Position numbers and translations under genes: made by a program. Below are positions 31,088 through 39,192 of a DNA stretch of 64,000 nt, piece after piece (the stretch's first letter is position 1; each line of letters starts with the position of its first letter). This stretch comes from DATBHM01 sp963772375. GTDB taxonomy: Bacteria > Actinomycetota > UBA4738 > JACQTL01. The notes under the pieces were generated by a model that was not told the DNA's origin, ran no database searches, and worked only from the letters and a program-made list of their open reading frames with translations. The DNA is taken from contig CAVYXG010000001.1 in assembly GCA_963772375.1 (NCBI GenBank), positions 930,001 through 994,000 of the forward strand, given 5' to 3'.

Positions 31088-32065
31088 GTGGAGCTCCTGG
31101 TGGTCACGTACGACGCGCCCGAGGAACAGCGGGCGGCGGTCGCCCGCGAGGCCGGTGATTTCGTGACGCCGCTGTTCCTGTCCGAGCTCGACGGCCGCGC
31201 CCGCAGCGGGGCGCTCCGGCACGCCACCATGGCGCTGTCGTGGAACTGGGACCGCGAGCTCACCGCGGAGGACCGTGAGCTCATGGGCTCGCTCCGGTTC
31301 GTCCAGTTCCTCTCGGCGGGGCTCGACCACGTCCGGTTCGACGACATCCCGACGACGGTCGCCGTGGCCGGGAACTCCGGCGCGTACGCGGAGCCCATGG
31401 CCGAACACGCGCTCGCCATGGCCCTCGCCCTGGCGAAGCGGCTGCCCCAGCGGCACGAGGGGCTCCGGAGGGGCGAGTTCGACCAGCGGCGGGCCAGCCT
31501 GCTGGTCCGCGGCCTGGCATGCGGCATCGTGGGCTACGGCGGGATCGGGAAGGCGACGGCGCGGCTGTTCCGGGCCCTCGGCGTGCGCATCCTCGCGATC
31601 AACAGCACCGGCCGGACCGACGACGAGGTGGAGTTCTGCGGCACGCTCGACGACCTGGACCGTGTCCTCGCCGAGTCCGACGTGGTCGTGCTCGCGCTGC
31701 CGCTCACGAGGAGCACGCGCGGGCTGATCGGCGCCGAGCGGCTGGCCCTGATGAACCCGGAGGCCATCCTGGTGAACGTCGCCCGGGGCGCCCTGGTCGA
31801 CGAAGACGCGCTGTACGAGCACCTCCTGCGGCACCCCGACTTCATGGCGGGGATCGACGCGTGGTGGATCGAGCCGCACGGCTCGGGCCGGTTCCAGCTC
31901 ACGCATCCGTTCCTCGACCTGCCGAACGTGCTCGGCTCGCCGCACAACTCGGCCATCGTCGCGGGGGCGCTCACCGAGGCCGCGGCCGCGGCCGCGCGGA
32001 ACGTCCGCCGGTTCCTCCGCGGCGAGCCGGTGCTCGGCCTGGCCGACCGCGACGACTACGCCTGA
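31088..32065 (+). CDS. D-isomer-specific 2-hydroxyacid dehydrogenase
   Basis: The 325-residue protein has the two-domain fold of D-2-hydroxyacid dehydrogenases. The nucleotide-binding GIVGYGGIGKATARLFRALG lies near residues 145-164. The catalytic triad appears as Arg in LVNVARGALVDED, Glu further on in the IEPHGSG region, and His in LGSPHNSAIVAG. It would interconvert a D-2-hydroxyacid and its 2-keto acid with NAD(P)H, perhaps feeding the thiamine-dependent dehydrogenase of the same operon. It starts GTG at 31088, 40 bases after the corrected glycosyltransferase stop, and is the last rightward gene. It converges on the next gene with only 25 bases between. Confidence 0.9.
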   Translation: MELLVVTYDAPEEQRAAVAREAGDFVTPLFLSELDGRARSGALRHATMALSWNWDRELTAEDRELMGSLRFVQFLSAGLDHVRFDDIPTTVAVAGNSGAYAEPMAEHALAMALALAKRLPQRHEGLRRGEFDQRRASLLVRGLACGIVGYGGIGKATARLFRALGVRILAINSTGRTDDEVEFCGTLDDLDRVLAESDVVVLALPLTRSTRGLIGAERLALMNPEAILVNVARGALVDEDALYEHLLRHPDFMAGIDAWWIEPHGSGRFQLTHPFLDLPNVLGSPHNSAIVAGALTEAAAAAARNVRRFLRGEPVLGLADRDDYA

Positions 32066-32090
32066 TCCGCGGGACGTCGGTTTCCCGTGC

Positions 32091-34052
32091 CTACGACGGG
32101 CCCTGGACCTGATACCAGCCCGTGAGATCGGCTCCGCGGATGTCCGGGCCGGTCGACCCCTTCCCCCAGAAGAAGTCGTTGTCGTCCGTCAGGCCGTTCC
32201 TTCCGAGCGGCCCCATGTACGCCCACGTGACGCTGCTCGGCTGGGCGTCGATGGCCGTCTGGACCCACGCGTCACGGACCTTCATGGGGTTGTTCCACCA
32301 CAGGAACGGCGTCCGCGTCATGTAGTCGGCGAAGTGATCTCCCTCGATCGTGTTGTCGTTGCTGACGGTGGCGTACGAGAGGAGGAAGTGAAGACCCTGG
32401 AACGATCCACCCCACCGGGCCGCCCAGTTCCCGCCGCCGACGTTGGCCCGGTTGAGGATGAGACAGGCCGCGATCGTCATCCACTCGAGGTCGCGATCGC
32501 CCCATTGCGCCTCGGTGTCCGACAGTGTGCCGTCGTCGTGGGTGGTGTTGCTGAACGCGAACCCCGTCTCACTGGCGTGGCCCGTGTAGAAGGCGACGTC
32601 CACGTCGTCCGCGAACGCCGAATCCTGGCCGTTCCCGAGCCCGGGCTGCTTGAAATCGCGTTCCCAGGCGTTCGTGTCGCCCCAGAAGAACTCCGACGTC
32701 GCCGATCCGGCCATGCGGTTGACGAATCCGGAGGCGTTGGGGGCGGAGCCGGACAGGTCCGCCAGGCCCACGAGGTGGGCGCTCATGCCGATGTACTCCG
32801 TGCCGTAGTCCAGGCGCGGGATCTGCCTCGCCCCGGGAGCCGAGCTTCCTCCGGCGCCCCGGCCGGCGCCGGTGAGCTGGGTGGTCCCGCACCCCGTCGC
32901 GGTCAGGCCGTTGGCGTCCGTCACCACCACGCAGGCGGTCTCGGCGGTCGGCAGGTCCTGATCCTTGGCCGCGATCTGGTAGTCGATCGTCGAGCCGGCG
33001 ACGGACGTCTGCGGATCGATGGACCCGGTCGAGGAGCTCCAGAAGAACGAGTACGGCTGGGTCCCGCCCGACACCCCCGCGACGGCGCGGACCTGGTCCG
33101 GCTTGAGCGCCTGGAGCCCGACGGCGACCTGCATCCCCGACACCGCCGGGACGAACTCCGATCGCAGGCCGATCGTCTGGTCACCGACCGACACGGTGCC
33201 GCCGCACTCGTACCAGGGAAGGATGCGACGGATGGAGCCCGGGAACGGCATCGTCGCCGTGGGCTCAAGGCCCGGCGCGTAGTAGACGAGCTTCGCCGAC
33301 ACCGACGTCGCTCCGGCCCTTCCCGCAGCGAGCGCCGCGCCGCACCGCTCCAGCGCGATGTCCGGACCCACGATCGCGACGGAGGGCCCGCGCGCCAGCC
33401 GGCGCAGCTCGTACTGGAGCTCCGTCACCTGGCCCTGCGAGTTCTCGACCACCTTGACCTGGGCTCCCGGCCCGACGAGCGGAACCTGCTGGGGCTGGTC
33501 CGCGGTCCCGGCGTTGAGCGTCATGCGGTAGTTCACCTGGGTGTCGATCGGGATCACGGCAGGCGTCGCCCCGCCCTTCGCCAGGGCGGCCTGGAACGTG
33601 AACGTCGTGTGGGCGACCGCCGGCCGCACCGAGCCGTCGGCGAACAGGAACGCCGCCGGGTCGAGCTTCGACGCCGCGAAGGCCGAGCGTACGTCGTCCA
33701 TGAGGGCCGCTCCGGTGGGGACATGGAGCTTCTGGATCGCAGCGAGGTCGAACCCCTGCCGCGTGACCTTCTTGCCGCCCTCGTCCGGATCCCCGCCGGA
33801 CGTGACCCGGTGCATCGGCAGGTTGCCGAAGTTGGGGCTCATGTACACGAGACCGCCGAACGCATTCCTCGGATTGCCCAGCAGCGACAGGCGCTTGGTG
33901 AGCACCGCAGCCTGCGACGGCGAGGGGCCGTTCGCCTTGACGACGAACGTCGGCATCTTGTTCGCCGCCCCCCGGGCCGCCGGGACCGCCCCGGTCAGGC
34001 CGAGCACGCAGAGCAGCGAGAGCACGAGCGCGATGCGACGGGATGTCGCCAT
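32091..34052 (-). CDS. Secreted protein with DUF6345-like C-terminal domain
   Basis: The 653-residue protein has a classical signal peptide (IALVLSLLCVLGLTGAVPAARG) and no later membrane helix, so it is exported. The N-terminal 330 residues are unassigned. A PKD/Ig-like segment follows (about 345-430: SGGTQPYSFFWSSSTGS). The C-terminal third (about 440-650) matches what I know as DUF6345, with the motifs VAFYTGHASETG and MTIAACLIL. These resemble the catalytic His and Cys blocks of clan CD cysteine peptidases, which would make this a candidate secreted peptidase-fold protein. The start is ATG at 34052 with GGGGAGG upstream. Upstream is a divergently unrelated 189-base gap. Confidence 0.75.
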   Translation of the reverse strand: MATSRRIALVLSLLCVLGLTGAVPAARGAANKMPTFVVKANGPSPSQAAVLTKRLSLLGNPRNAFGGLVYMSPNFGNLPMHRVTSGGDPDEGGKKVTRQGFDLAAIQKLHVPTGAALMDDVRSAFAASKLDPAAFLFADGSVRPAVAHTTFTFQAALAKGGATPAVIPIDTQVNYRMTLNAGTADQPQQVPLVGPGAQVKVVENSQGQVTELQYELRRLARGPSVAIVGPDIALERCGAALAAGRAGATSVSAKLVYYAPGLEPTATMPFPGSIRRILPWYECGGTVSVGDQTIGLRSEFVPAVSGMQVAVGLQALKPDQVRAVAGVSGGTQPYSFFWSSSTGSIDPQTSVAGSTIDYQIAAKDQDLPTAETACVVVTDANGLTATGCGTTQLTGAGRGAGGSSAPGARQIPRLDYGTEYIGMSAHLVGLADLSGSAPNASGFVNRMAGSATSEFFWGDTNAWERDFKQPGLGNGQDSAFADDVDVAFYTGHASETGFAFSNTTHDDGTLSDTEAQWGDRDLEWMTIAACLILNRANVGGGNWAARWGGSFQGLHFLLSYATVSNDNTIEGDHFADYMTRTPFLWWNNPMKVRDAWVQTAIDAQPSSVTWAYMGPLGRNGLTDDNDFFWGKGSTGPDIRGADLTGWYQVQGPS

Positions 34053-34241
34053 GACCCCTCCCCGAATCGGACGACCGCCGGAGCGTGCACCATGGGAGCG
34101 GCCGCGGACAAGCGGCCGTTCGGCCGACTCGGGAGTCACCCGGCCGTCGCGAGCCGCCGGGCCCGGCCGATGCGAGCGGGGGCGGCGACAGGCCGACGTC
34201 CCCGGACCCCGAACGGTCCTCGGAGGCCGTCGGGGTTCGAA

Positions 34242-35180
34242 TCAGACCGGCGGGCAGCCGGACTCGTCGGGCAGGAGCGGCCGGAACGTGATCCCGTACG
34301 TCGCCCCGCCGTCCGTCCAGGGCGTGATCTGTGTGGCGTGCTGGACGGCAGGGAGGAGCGTGTCGAGATCGGCGCCCTGTACGGTCCCGCACCGCGCGCC
34401 GGACCCCGGCTGCCCCTTCGTTCCGAACTGCTCGCCGAAGGCGGCGAGTGGCTCGTCGAGCGGCCACGCGATCGGCTGCTGCGTGGGGCCCTCGGTCGAC
34501 GGGTCGCCCTGCGTGACGAACAGGCGGAGGCCCGTCGGGTCCCACGGCTGGGGCTGGTCGAACGACCCGGCCGGCAGGACCTTGTCGAGGTTCGTCATCT
34601 GGTCCTCGAACTTCACCAGCGCCTTGCGCGCCTCGACCTGGGCGGGGGGCAGGTTGCCGCCGTTGCCCTCGTCCCCCAGCGCATAGGCCTGGACCACGTG
34701 CCGGCCGCCGTCGGCCACGACCGTGAAGACGGTGGTGGGCACGTCGGCCACGCTGCCGTCGAGGTAGGTCGCATCCCTGCCGAGCAGCCCCGCCTCCTTG
34801 GCGAGCTGGAGGATGCGCTGGACCGCGTCCTCGGACAGGTGCTGCACGAGCACCGGCGGCAGCGCGGGCTGCGGATAGATCTCGGTCTGCGCCCCCGTGG
34901 TGATCAGGGTGCCGTCGCCGTACAACGAGAACATGGGGAGCCGAACCAGGAGCGTCTGCGCCGCGACGAACCCACCGACGTACTCGATCCGGACGATCAG
35001 ATCGCCGGAGCCGCCGGGATGGGAGATGCCGGGGTCGACCGGCGTGGTCGGGCCGGTGGTGGGCCCGCCGCCGGTGGTCGGACCGCCTCCCGATCCGGCG
35101 CCGGCCGTGCCGCACGCCGCGCCGAGGACGGCGACGACGCTCACTGCCACTGTGGTGCGTCGGAGCGGGTGACGTGTCAT
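34242..35180 (-). CDS. Predicted lipoprotein of unknown function
   Basis: The 312-residue protein starts with a lipoprotein signal peptide (RRTTVAVSVVAVLGAAC, lipid Cys about residue 23) and a Gly/Thr/Pro linker with repeated GGGPTT. The mature part is a soluble domain with DLIVRIEYVGGF, LPMFSLYGDGTLI and LSEDAVQRILQLAKEAGLL. I recognise the pattern from uncharacterised actinobacterial lipoproteins but know no function. The start is ATG at 35180 without an obvious Shine-Dalgarno, so leaderless initiation is possible. It is divergent from the STAS gene across 117 bases. Confidence 0.75.
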   Translation of the reverse strand: MTRHPLRRTTVAVSVVAVLGAACGTAGAGSGGGPTTGGGPTTGPTTPVDPGISHPGGSGDLIVRIEYVGGFVAAQTLLVRLPMFSLYGDGTLITTGAQTEIYPQPALPPVLVQHLSEDAVQRILQLAKEAGLLGRDATYLDGSVADVPTTVFTVVADGGRHVVQAYALGDEGNGGNLPPAQVEARKALVKFEDQMTNLDKVLPAGSFDQPQPWDPTGLRLFVTQGDPSTEGPTQQPIAWPLDEPLAAFGEQFGTKGQPGSGARCGTVQGADLDTLLPAVQHATQITPWTDGGATYGITFRPLLPDESGCPPV

Positions 35181-35297
35181 ATCCGTTGTGACGGCTCGTC
35201 GGCACGATGCGGTTCCCGCGATCTGCGGGTGGCCCGCGAGCACATCGGTCCCCGTGTGTACGACAATACCGTCCGGTCGGCGGGGGACGGAGGAAGG

Positions 35298-35615
35298 ATG
35301 CTGCTCGACATCGAGAGGACGGACGCTCCGCGGGGGTTCCGGCTGGTGGGGGAGCTCGACGCGTCGAACGTGACGTCGCTCTCGGAGGCCCTGCAGCCGG
35401 AGATCGACCGGGGGGGCGACCTCACGCTCGACCTCGCGGGACTCGCATTCATGGACTCGACGGGCATCCAGGTGCTGGTGCGGACGGCACAGGGCCTCGA
35501 GGGCCGAGGGGATCTCATCCTGGTCTCGCCCGGCAACCTGGTGCGACGGATCCTCGAGCTGATCCCGGTGCAGAGGCTCGACAACGTCCGGATCGTCGGC
35601 GACGAGGACGACTAG
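35298..35615 (+). CDS. STAS-domain anti-sigma factor antagonist
   Basis: The 105-residue protein is a single STAS domain of the SpoIIAA/RsbV type. Such proteins bind anti-sigma kinases when unphosphorylated and release the sigma factor. The phosphorylatable Ser is in LAFMDSTGIQVL (about residues 53-64), preceded by GELDASNV. GGAGGAAGG lies directly before the ATG at 35298. No kinase or phosphatase gene is adjacent, so its partners are elsewhere, perhaps in the module at 43030-48019. It converges on the cyclic-nucleotide-binding gene with nine bases between. Confidence 0.9.
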   Translation: MLLDIERTDAPRGFRLVGELDASNVTSLSEALQPEIDRGGDLTLDLAGLAFMDSTGIQVLVRTAQGLEGRGDLILVSPGNLVRRILELIPVQRLDNVRIVGDEDD

Positions 35616-35624
35616 GGCGACGCG

Positions 35625-36062
35625 CTAGGCCGGCAGGTTGTGGGCCTGCGTCGCCGCCTGGCCCTCGCCGACGATCCGCCGGCACACGATCTCGAGGATC
35701 CTCAGCGCGATTGCCGGCTCGGCCTCGAGGACCTCCCAGAACCGCTCGCGCTCCAGGGTCAGGCAGCGGGTGGGCCCGGTGCACCGGACGGTGGCCGTCG
35801 AGGGGCCGCCGCCCAGCAGGCCGATCTCGCCGACGAACTCCCCCGCCCGAACGGCGCCCACCACCACGCCGTCGCGTTCGGCCTCGGCCCCGCCCTGAAG
35901 CAGGAGGTGGAACCGGTGCCCGATCACTCCCTGTTCGGCGAGGAGCTCGTCGGCCGCGTGGTCGGTGGCCGTCGCGGCGTCGGCGAGCCGCCGGAGCTGC
36001 TCCGGCGTGCACGTCGAGAACACGGTGACCCGGCGGAGGGCATCGGGGTCGATATCGCTCAT
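35625..36062 (-). CDS. Cyclic-nucleotide-binding domain protein
   Basis: The 145-residue protein is a lone Crp-type cNMP-binding domain: VTVFSTCTPEQLRRLADAA, GHRFHLLLQGGAEAE, then GEFVGEIGLLGGGPSTATV, the phosphate-binding cassette with its Glu and a Thr/Ser-rich end. A last helix reads ALRILEIVCRRIVG. It has no DNA-binding or enzyme domain and would act by binding a partner. I start it at the ATG at 36062 (MSDIDPDALRRV); longer forms add a Pro-rich stretch not typical of the fold. It is the second cNMP effector in the window, beside two cyclases. Confidence 0.85.
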   Translation of the reverse strand: MSDIDPDALRRVTVFSTCTPEQLRRLADAATATDHAADELLAEQGVIGHRFHLLLQGGAEAERDGVVVGAVRAGEFVGEIGLLGGGPSTATVRCTGPTRCLTLERERFWEVLEAEPAIALRILEIVCRRIVGEGQAATQAHNLPA

Positions 36063-36133
36063 CCCGGCGAATGTTCGCACGGCGAAGCCGGCGCCGTGTG
36101 GAGGTGGCGGCGTCCTCCCGGGGGGCCGGCCCG

Positions 36134-36847
36134 TCACCCGCCCCGCTCCGCCCCTCGCAGCGCGCGTTCCAGCGCCCGGAAGGCCCGGCCCCGATGGCTG
36201 ATGCGGTCCTTCTCCTCGGCCGGGAGCTCCGCCATCGTCCGGAACTCCCCCGACGGAACGAAGATCGGGTCGTATCCGAATCCGCCGTCGCCCCGGCCCC
36301 GCAGCAGCAGACTGCCCTCACACGTCGCCTCGGCGTAGGCGAACCATTCCCCCGGCCACGCCACCAGGGCGACGCACCGGTATCGGGCCGTCCGCCGACG
36401 CTCGGGCACCTCGCGGACCGCGTCGACGAGCTTCGCCAGGTTCTGTTCGTCCGTGGCGTCCTCGCCGGCAAAGCGCGCGGAATGGATCCCCGGCCCGCCG
36501 TCCAGGGCGTCGGCCTCGATGCCGGAGTCGTCGGCGAGCGCCGGGAGCCCCGTCAGCGCAGCGACCGCGCGGGCTTTCAGGGCGGCGTTCTCCACGTAGC
36601 TGTCTCCAGTTTCCTCCACGACCGGCCACTCGCGGGCGTCCTCGTCGGCCGTCGTCCACCGGACCGGCCACGATGCGCAGATGGCCAGCATCTCGCGGAT
36701 CTTCCCGGGATTCCTCGACGCGACGGCCAGCTCGGGCGGGAGGCCGGGCGCCGCCGAGACACGGACCGTCGGCGGCCCGCCCCAGCCCCGGGGGTCCTCG
36801 CCGGGACCGGGTTCCACCGGGTCACCCGGCCGGGGCCGGTCGGTCAC
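36134..36847 (-). CDS. rdgB: RdgB/HAM1 non-canonical purine NTP pyrophosphatase
   Basis: The 237-residue protein removes ITP, dITP and XTP from the nucleotide pool. Family motifs are ELAVASRNPGKIREM, VEETGDSYVENAALKARA, PALADDSGIEADAL with the catalytic Asp pair, FAGEDATDEQN, GRGDGGFGYDPIFVP, and ISHRGRAFRAL at the end. The GTG at 36847 overlaps the RNase PH stop by 4 bp (GTGA), giving about 30 extra residues before the usual start of the fold; a shorter start is possible. It is the last gene of the conserved MurI-Rv1339-RNase PH-RdgB string. Confidence 0.95.
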   Translation of the reverse strand: MTDRPRPGDPVEPGPGEDPRGWGGPPTVRVSAAPGLPPELAVASRNPGKIREMLAICASWPVRWTTADEDAREWPVVEETGDSYVENAALKARAVAALTGLPALADDSGIEADALDGGPGIHSARFAGEDATDEQNLAKLVDAVREVPERRRTARYRCVALVAWPGEWFAYAEATCEGSLLLRGRGDGGFGYDPIFVPSGEFRTMAELPAEEKDRISHRGRAFRALERALRGAERGG

Positions 36848-37563
36848 CCGCCGAGCGCCGTGCGCTGGACGCCCACCAGGCGCTCGATGCCGCCGGACGC
36901 GAGGTCGATCAGACGGTCGAGCTCCGTCCGGGAGAACGCCTCGCCCTCGGCGGTCCCCTGGACCTCGACCAGTGAGCCCGACCCCGTCATCACGACATTG
37001 AAGTCGACCTCGGCCCGCGCGTCCTCCGCATAGCACAGGTCGAGCAGCGCCTCGTCGCCGACCAGCCCGGCGCTGACGGCGGCGACCTCCTCGCGGATCG
37101 GGTCCTCCCGGAGCGCGCCACGGTCGAGCAGGGTGCGCACCGCCGAGGCCAGGGCGATGTACCCCGCGGTGATCGACGCGGTGCGGGTGCCGCCGTCGGC
37201 CTGGAGCACGTCGCAGTCGATCCAGATCGTGCACTCCCCCATCTTCTTGAGGTCGGTCACCGCTCGGAGCGAACGTCCGATCAGCCGCTGGATCTCCTGG
37301 GTCCGGCCCGACGGCCGGCCCTGCTGCACCTCGCGCTGCGACCGGGTCTCCGTGGCCCGGGGGAGCATCGCGTACTCGGCCGAGACCCAGCCGGTCCCGG
37401 TCCCCACCTTGAACTTCGGAACGCGCGCCTCGTACGAGGCGGCGGCCAGCACTCGGGTGTTCCCCATCTCGAACAGCACCGAGCCCTCGGCCCACTGCAG
37501 ATAGCCGAGCCGGTAGTCGATGGGGCGGAGGTCCTCCGGTCCCCGGCCGTCGACCCGTGTCAT
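36844..37563 (-). CDS. rph: Ribonuclease PH
   Basis: The 239-residue enzyme trims tRNA 3' ends phosphorolytically. Signature stretches are RVDGRGPEDLRPI, GNTRVLAAASYEARVP, SAEYAMLPRATETR, IQRLIGRSLRAV, WIDCDVLQADGGTRTASI and MTGSGSLVEVQGTAEG. Length and order are normal for the family. Its ATG at 37563 overlaps the upstream metallo-beta-lactamase-fold gene by 4 bp, and its stop overlaps rdgB, so three products are translationally coupled. The same order occurs in mycobacteria (Rv1339, rphA, Rv1341). Confidence 0.97.
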   Translation of the reverse strand: MTRVDGRGPEDLRPIDYRLGYLQWAEGSVLFEMGNTRVLAAASYEARVPKFKVGTGTGWVSAEYAMLPRATETRSQREVQQGRPSGRTQEIQRLIGRSLRAVTDLKKMGECTIWIDCDVLQADGGTRTASITAGYIALASAVRTLLDRGALREDPIREEVAAVSAGLVGDEALLDLCYAEDARAEVDFNVVMTGSGSLVEVQGTAEGEAFSRTELDRLIDLASGGIERLVGVQRTALGG

Positions 37564-38318
37564 CCGGCGACCTCGACGGTCATGCCCTCGTGCGCCAGCA
37601 GCAGCTCGCCGTCGTAGGCCTCTGCGGCCTGCTCCCGGGAGACGTCCCGGTCCGATCCCGGCCAGAAGTGCGACAGCATCGTGCGCCGTGCGCCCGCCCG
37701 CACGGCGTGCTCGGCGCTCTGCCGGGCCGTGAGGTGGAACGGCTGCTTGCCGCTCGCGAGGTCGGCGTCCTGCCAGCTTGCCTCCACGATCAGCAGGTCG
37801 GCGTCCCGCGCGATCGTCTCGATCTCCTCGCTGGGTCCCGTGTCGCCCGTGTACGTCATGACCGCGCCGTCGGCCGAGATCCGCATGCCGGAGTTCCTGA
37901 CCCAGTGCGGCAGGAGCCGGGTCGAGAACCGGAACGGCCCCAGCTCGAACTCCCCGCCGGCCTCGACCTCGTGGATGTCGTAGACCTCGCGCATCTGACG
38001 CTGGCCCTCCTCGTCCTCGAGGACGGCGATCCGGTCGAACGCCGCCGGCGGCGTCCACAGCGGCAGCGCCGGAAGCGGTTCCGGCGCGAAGAACCGGGCG
38101 ATGAACAGGGGGTACAGATCGAGGCAGTGGTCCATGTGCTCGTGGGACAGCACGATCGCGTCGAGCTCGTCATGGGGGATGTGCCGCTGGAGGTTCCCCA
38201 TGGCGCCGGTGCCGAAGTCGAGGGCCACCCGGAACCCCTCGTGTTCGAGAAGGTAGCCGCTCGCCGCGCCGCCGGCCGCGGGGTACGCGCCGGAGGACCC
38301 CAGCACCGTGACCCTCAT
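37560..38318 (-). CDS. Metallo-beta-lactamase-fold hydrolase, Rv1339-like cyclic-nucleotide phosphodiesterase
   Basis: The 252-residue protein starts MRVTVLGSSGAYPAAGGAAS and carries the metal motif LSHEHMDHCLDL (HxHxDH, about residues 60-71). Further ligands are in MTYTGDTGP (Asp) and MLSHFWPG (His). By position between murI and rph it corresponds to mycobacterial Rv1339, reported to act as a cAMP phosphodiesterase. That role would fit this window, which also encodes two cyclases and two cNMP-binding proteins. The start is ATG at 38318 with GAGGGCGAC upstream. An RNase Z-like role is a possible alternative. Confidence 0.88.
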   Translation of the reverse strand: MRVTVLGSSGAYPAAGGAASGYLLEHEGFRVALDFGTGAMGNLQRHIPHDELDAIVLSHEHMDHCLDLYPLFIARFFAPEPLPALPLWTPPAAFDRIAVLEDEEGQRQMREVYDIHEVEAGGEFELGPFRFSTRLLPHWVRNSGMRISADGAVMTYTGDTGPSEEIETIARDADLLIVEASWQDADLASGKQPFHLTARQSAEHAVRAGARRTMLSHFWPGSDRDVSREQAAEAYDGELLLAHEGMTVEVAG

Positions 38319-38328
38319 CGCGTCGCCC

Positions 38329-39174
38329 TCACGCGTCCGCCCGCCCCACGCCGTCGATCTCCGGGCCGAGGAACAGCCGCCCGAGCTCACGGAACGAGTC
38401 CGGGTCGCCGGTCGTGAGGAACTCGTGCCGGGGGTGTGTGGGGTCGGCCCTCAGCAGGTCGTCGCGGAGCAGCCCCGCGTAGACGTCCTTGGCGGTCTCC
38501 TCCGCGGAGGAGATCAGCACGGTGTCGGGGCCCATCACCACGGAGATGAGGCCGGACAGCAGCGGGTAATGGGTGCAGCCCAGGATCAGGGTGTCGACGC
38601 CGGCGTCCTTCAGCGGCACGAGGTACTCGACCGCCGCCTCCTGGAGCTCCTTGCTCGAGGTGTCGCCGCGTTCGACGCGTTCGACGAACACCGGGCAGGC
38701 CTGCGCGAAGAACTCCACCCGGAATCCATCGGCGTCGAACGGCGGGTGCCGAAGGTCTTGGGCCAGCGCCGCCATCCGCAGCACCGCGCGGTCGTACGCC
38801 CGGCTGGCGATCGTCGCCACCGTGCCGATCACGCCGATCCGCCCGTTGCGCGTGGCGCGGACCGCGGCGCGGGCGCCCGGGTCGACCACGCCGACGACCG
38901 GCGTGTCGTGCGTCGCTGCGAGGTCGGTGATCGCGACCACCTCGACGGAGTTGCAGGCGACGACCAGCATCTTCACGTCCCGCGCCACGAGGTCCCCGGC
39001 GATCTCCAGCCCGAACCGCCGGATCTCCTCGAGCGGACGGGGGCCGTAGGGGTAACGGGCCGAGTCGCCGATGTAGATCATGGGCTCGTGCGGCAATAGG
39101 TCGAGGATGGCGCGGGCGACGGTGAGCCCGCCCACACCGGAGTCGAACACCCCGATGGGCCGGCTATCGGGCAT
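38329..39174 (-). CDS. murI: Glutamate racemase
   Basis: The 281-residue enzyme makes D-glutamate for peptidoglycan. It has PIGVFDSGVGGLTVAR at the start, YIGDSARYPYG, the first catalytic cysteine in VVACNSVEVVA (about residue 74), and the second in LILGCTHYPLLSG (about 185). Length is normal. The start is ATG at 39174, 18 bases after the cysM stop. In Mycobacterium a rhomboid protease gene lies between cysM and murI; here it is absent. Confidence 0.97.
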   Translation of the reverse strand: MPDSRPIGVFDSGVGGLTVARAILDLLPHEPMIYIGDSARYPYGPRPLEEIRRFGLEIAGDLVARDVKMLVVACNSVEVVAITDLAATHDTPVVGVVDPGARAAVRATRNGRIGVIGTVATIASRAYDRAVLRMAALAQDLRHPPFDADGFRVEFFAQACPVFVERVERGDTSSKELQEAAVEYLVPLKDAGVDTLILGCTHYPLLSGLISVVMGPDTVLISSAEETAKDVYAGLLRDDLLRADPTHPRHEFLTTGDPDSFRELGRLFLGPEIDGVGRADA

Positions 39175-39192
39175 CGCGCGACCTCCCGATGG

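Noticed and set aside
32334..35297. Very long plus-strand open frame leading into the STAS gene
   Set aside because: It is antisense to the two secreted-protein genes; only the last 105 codons from 35298 are a real STAS protein.
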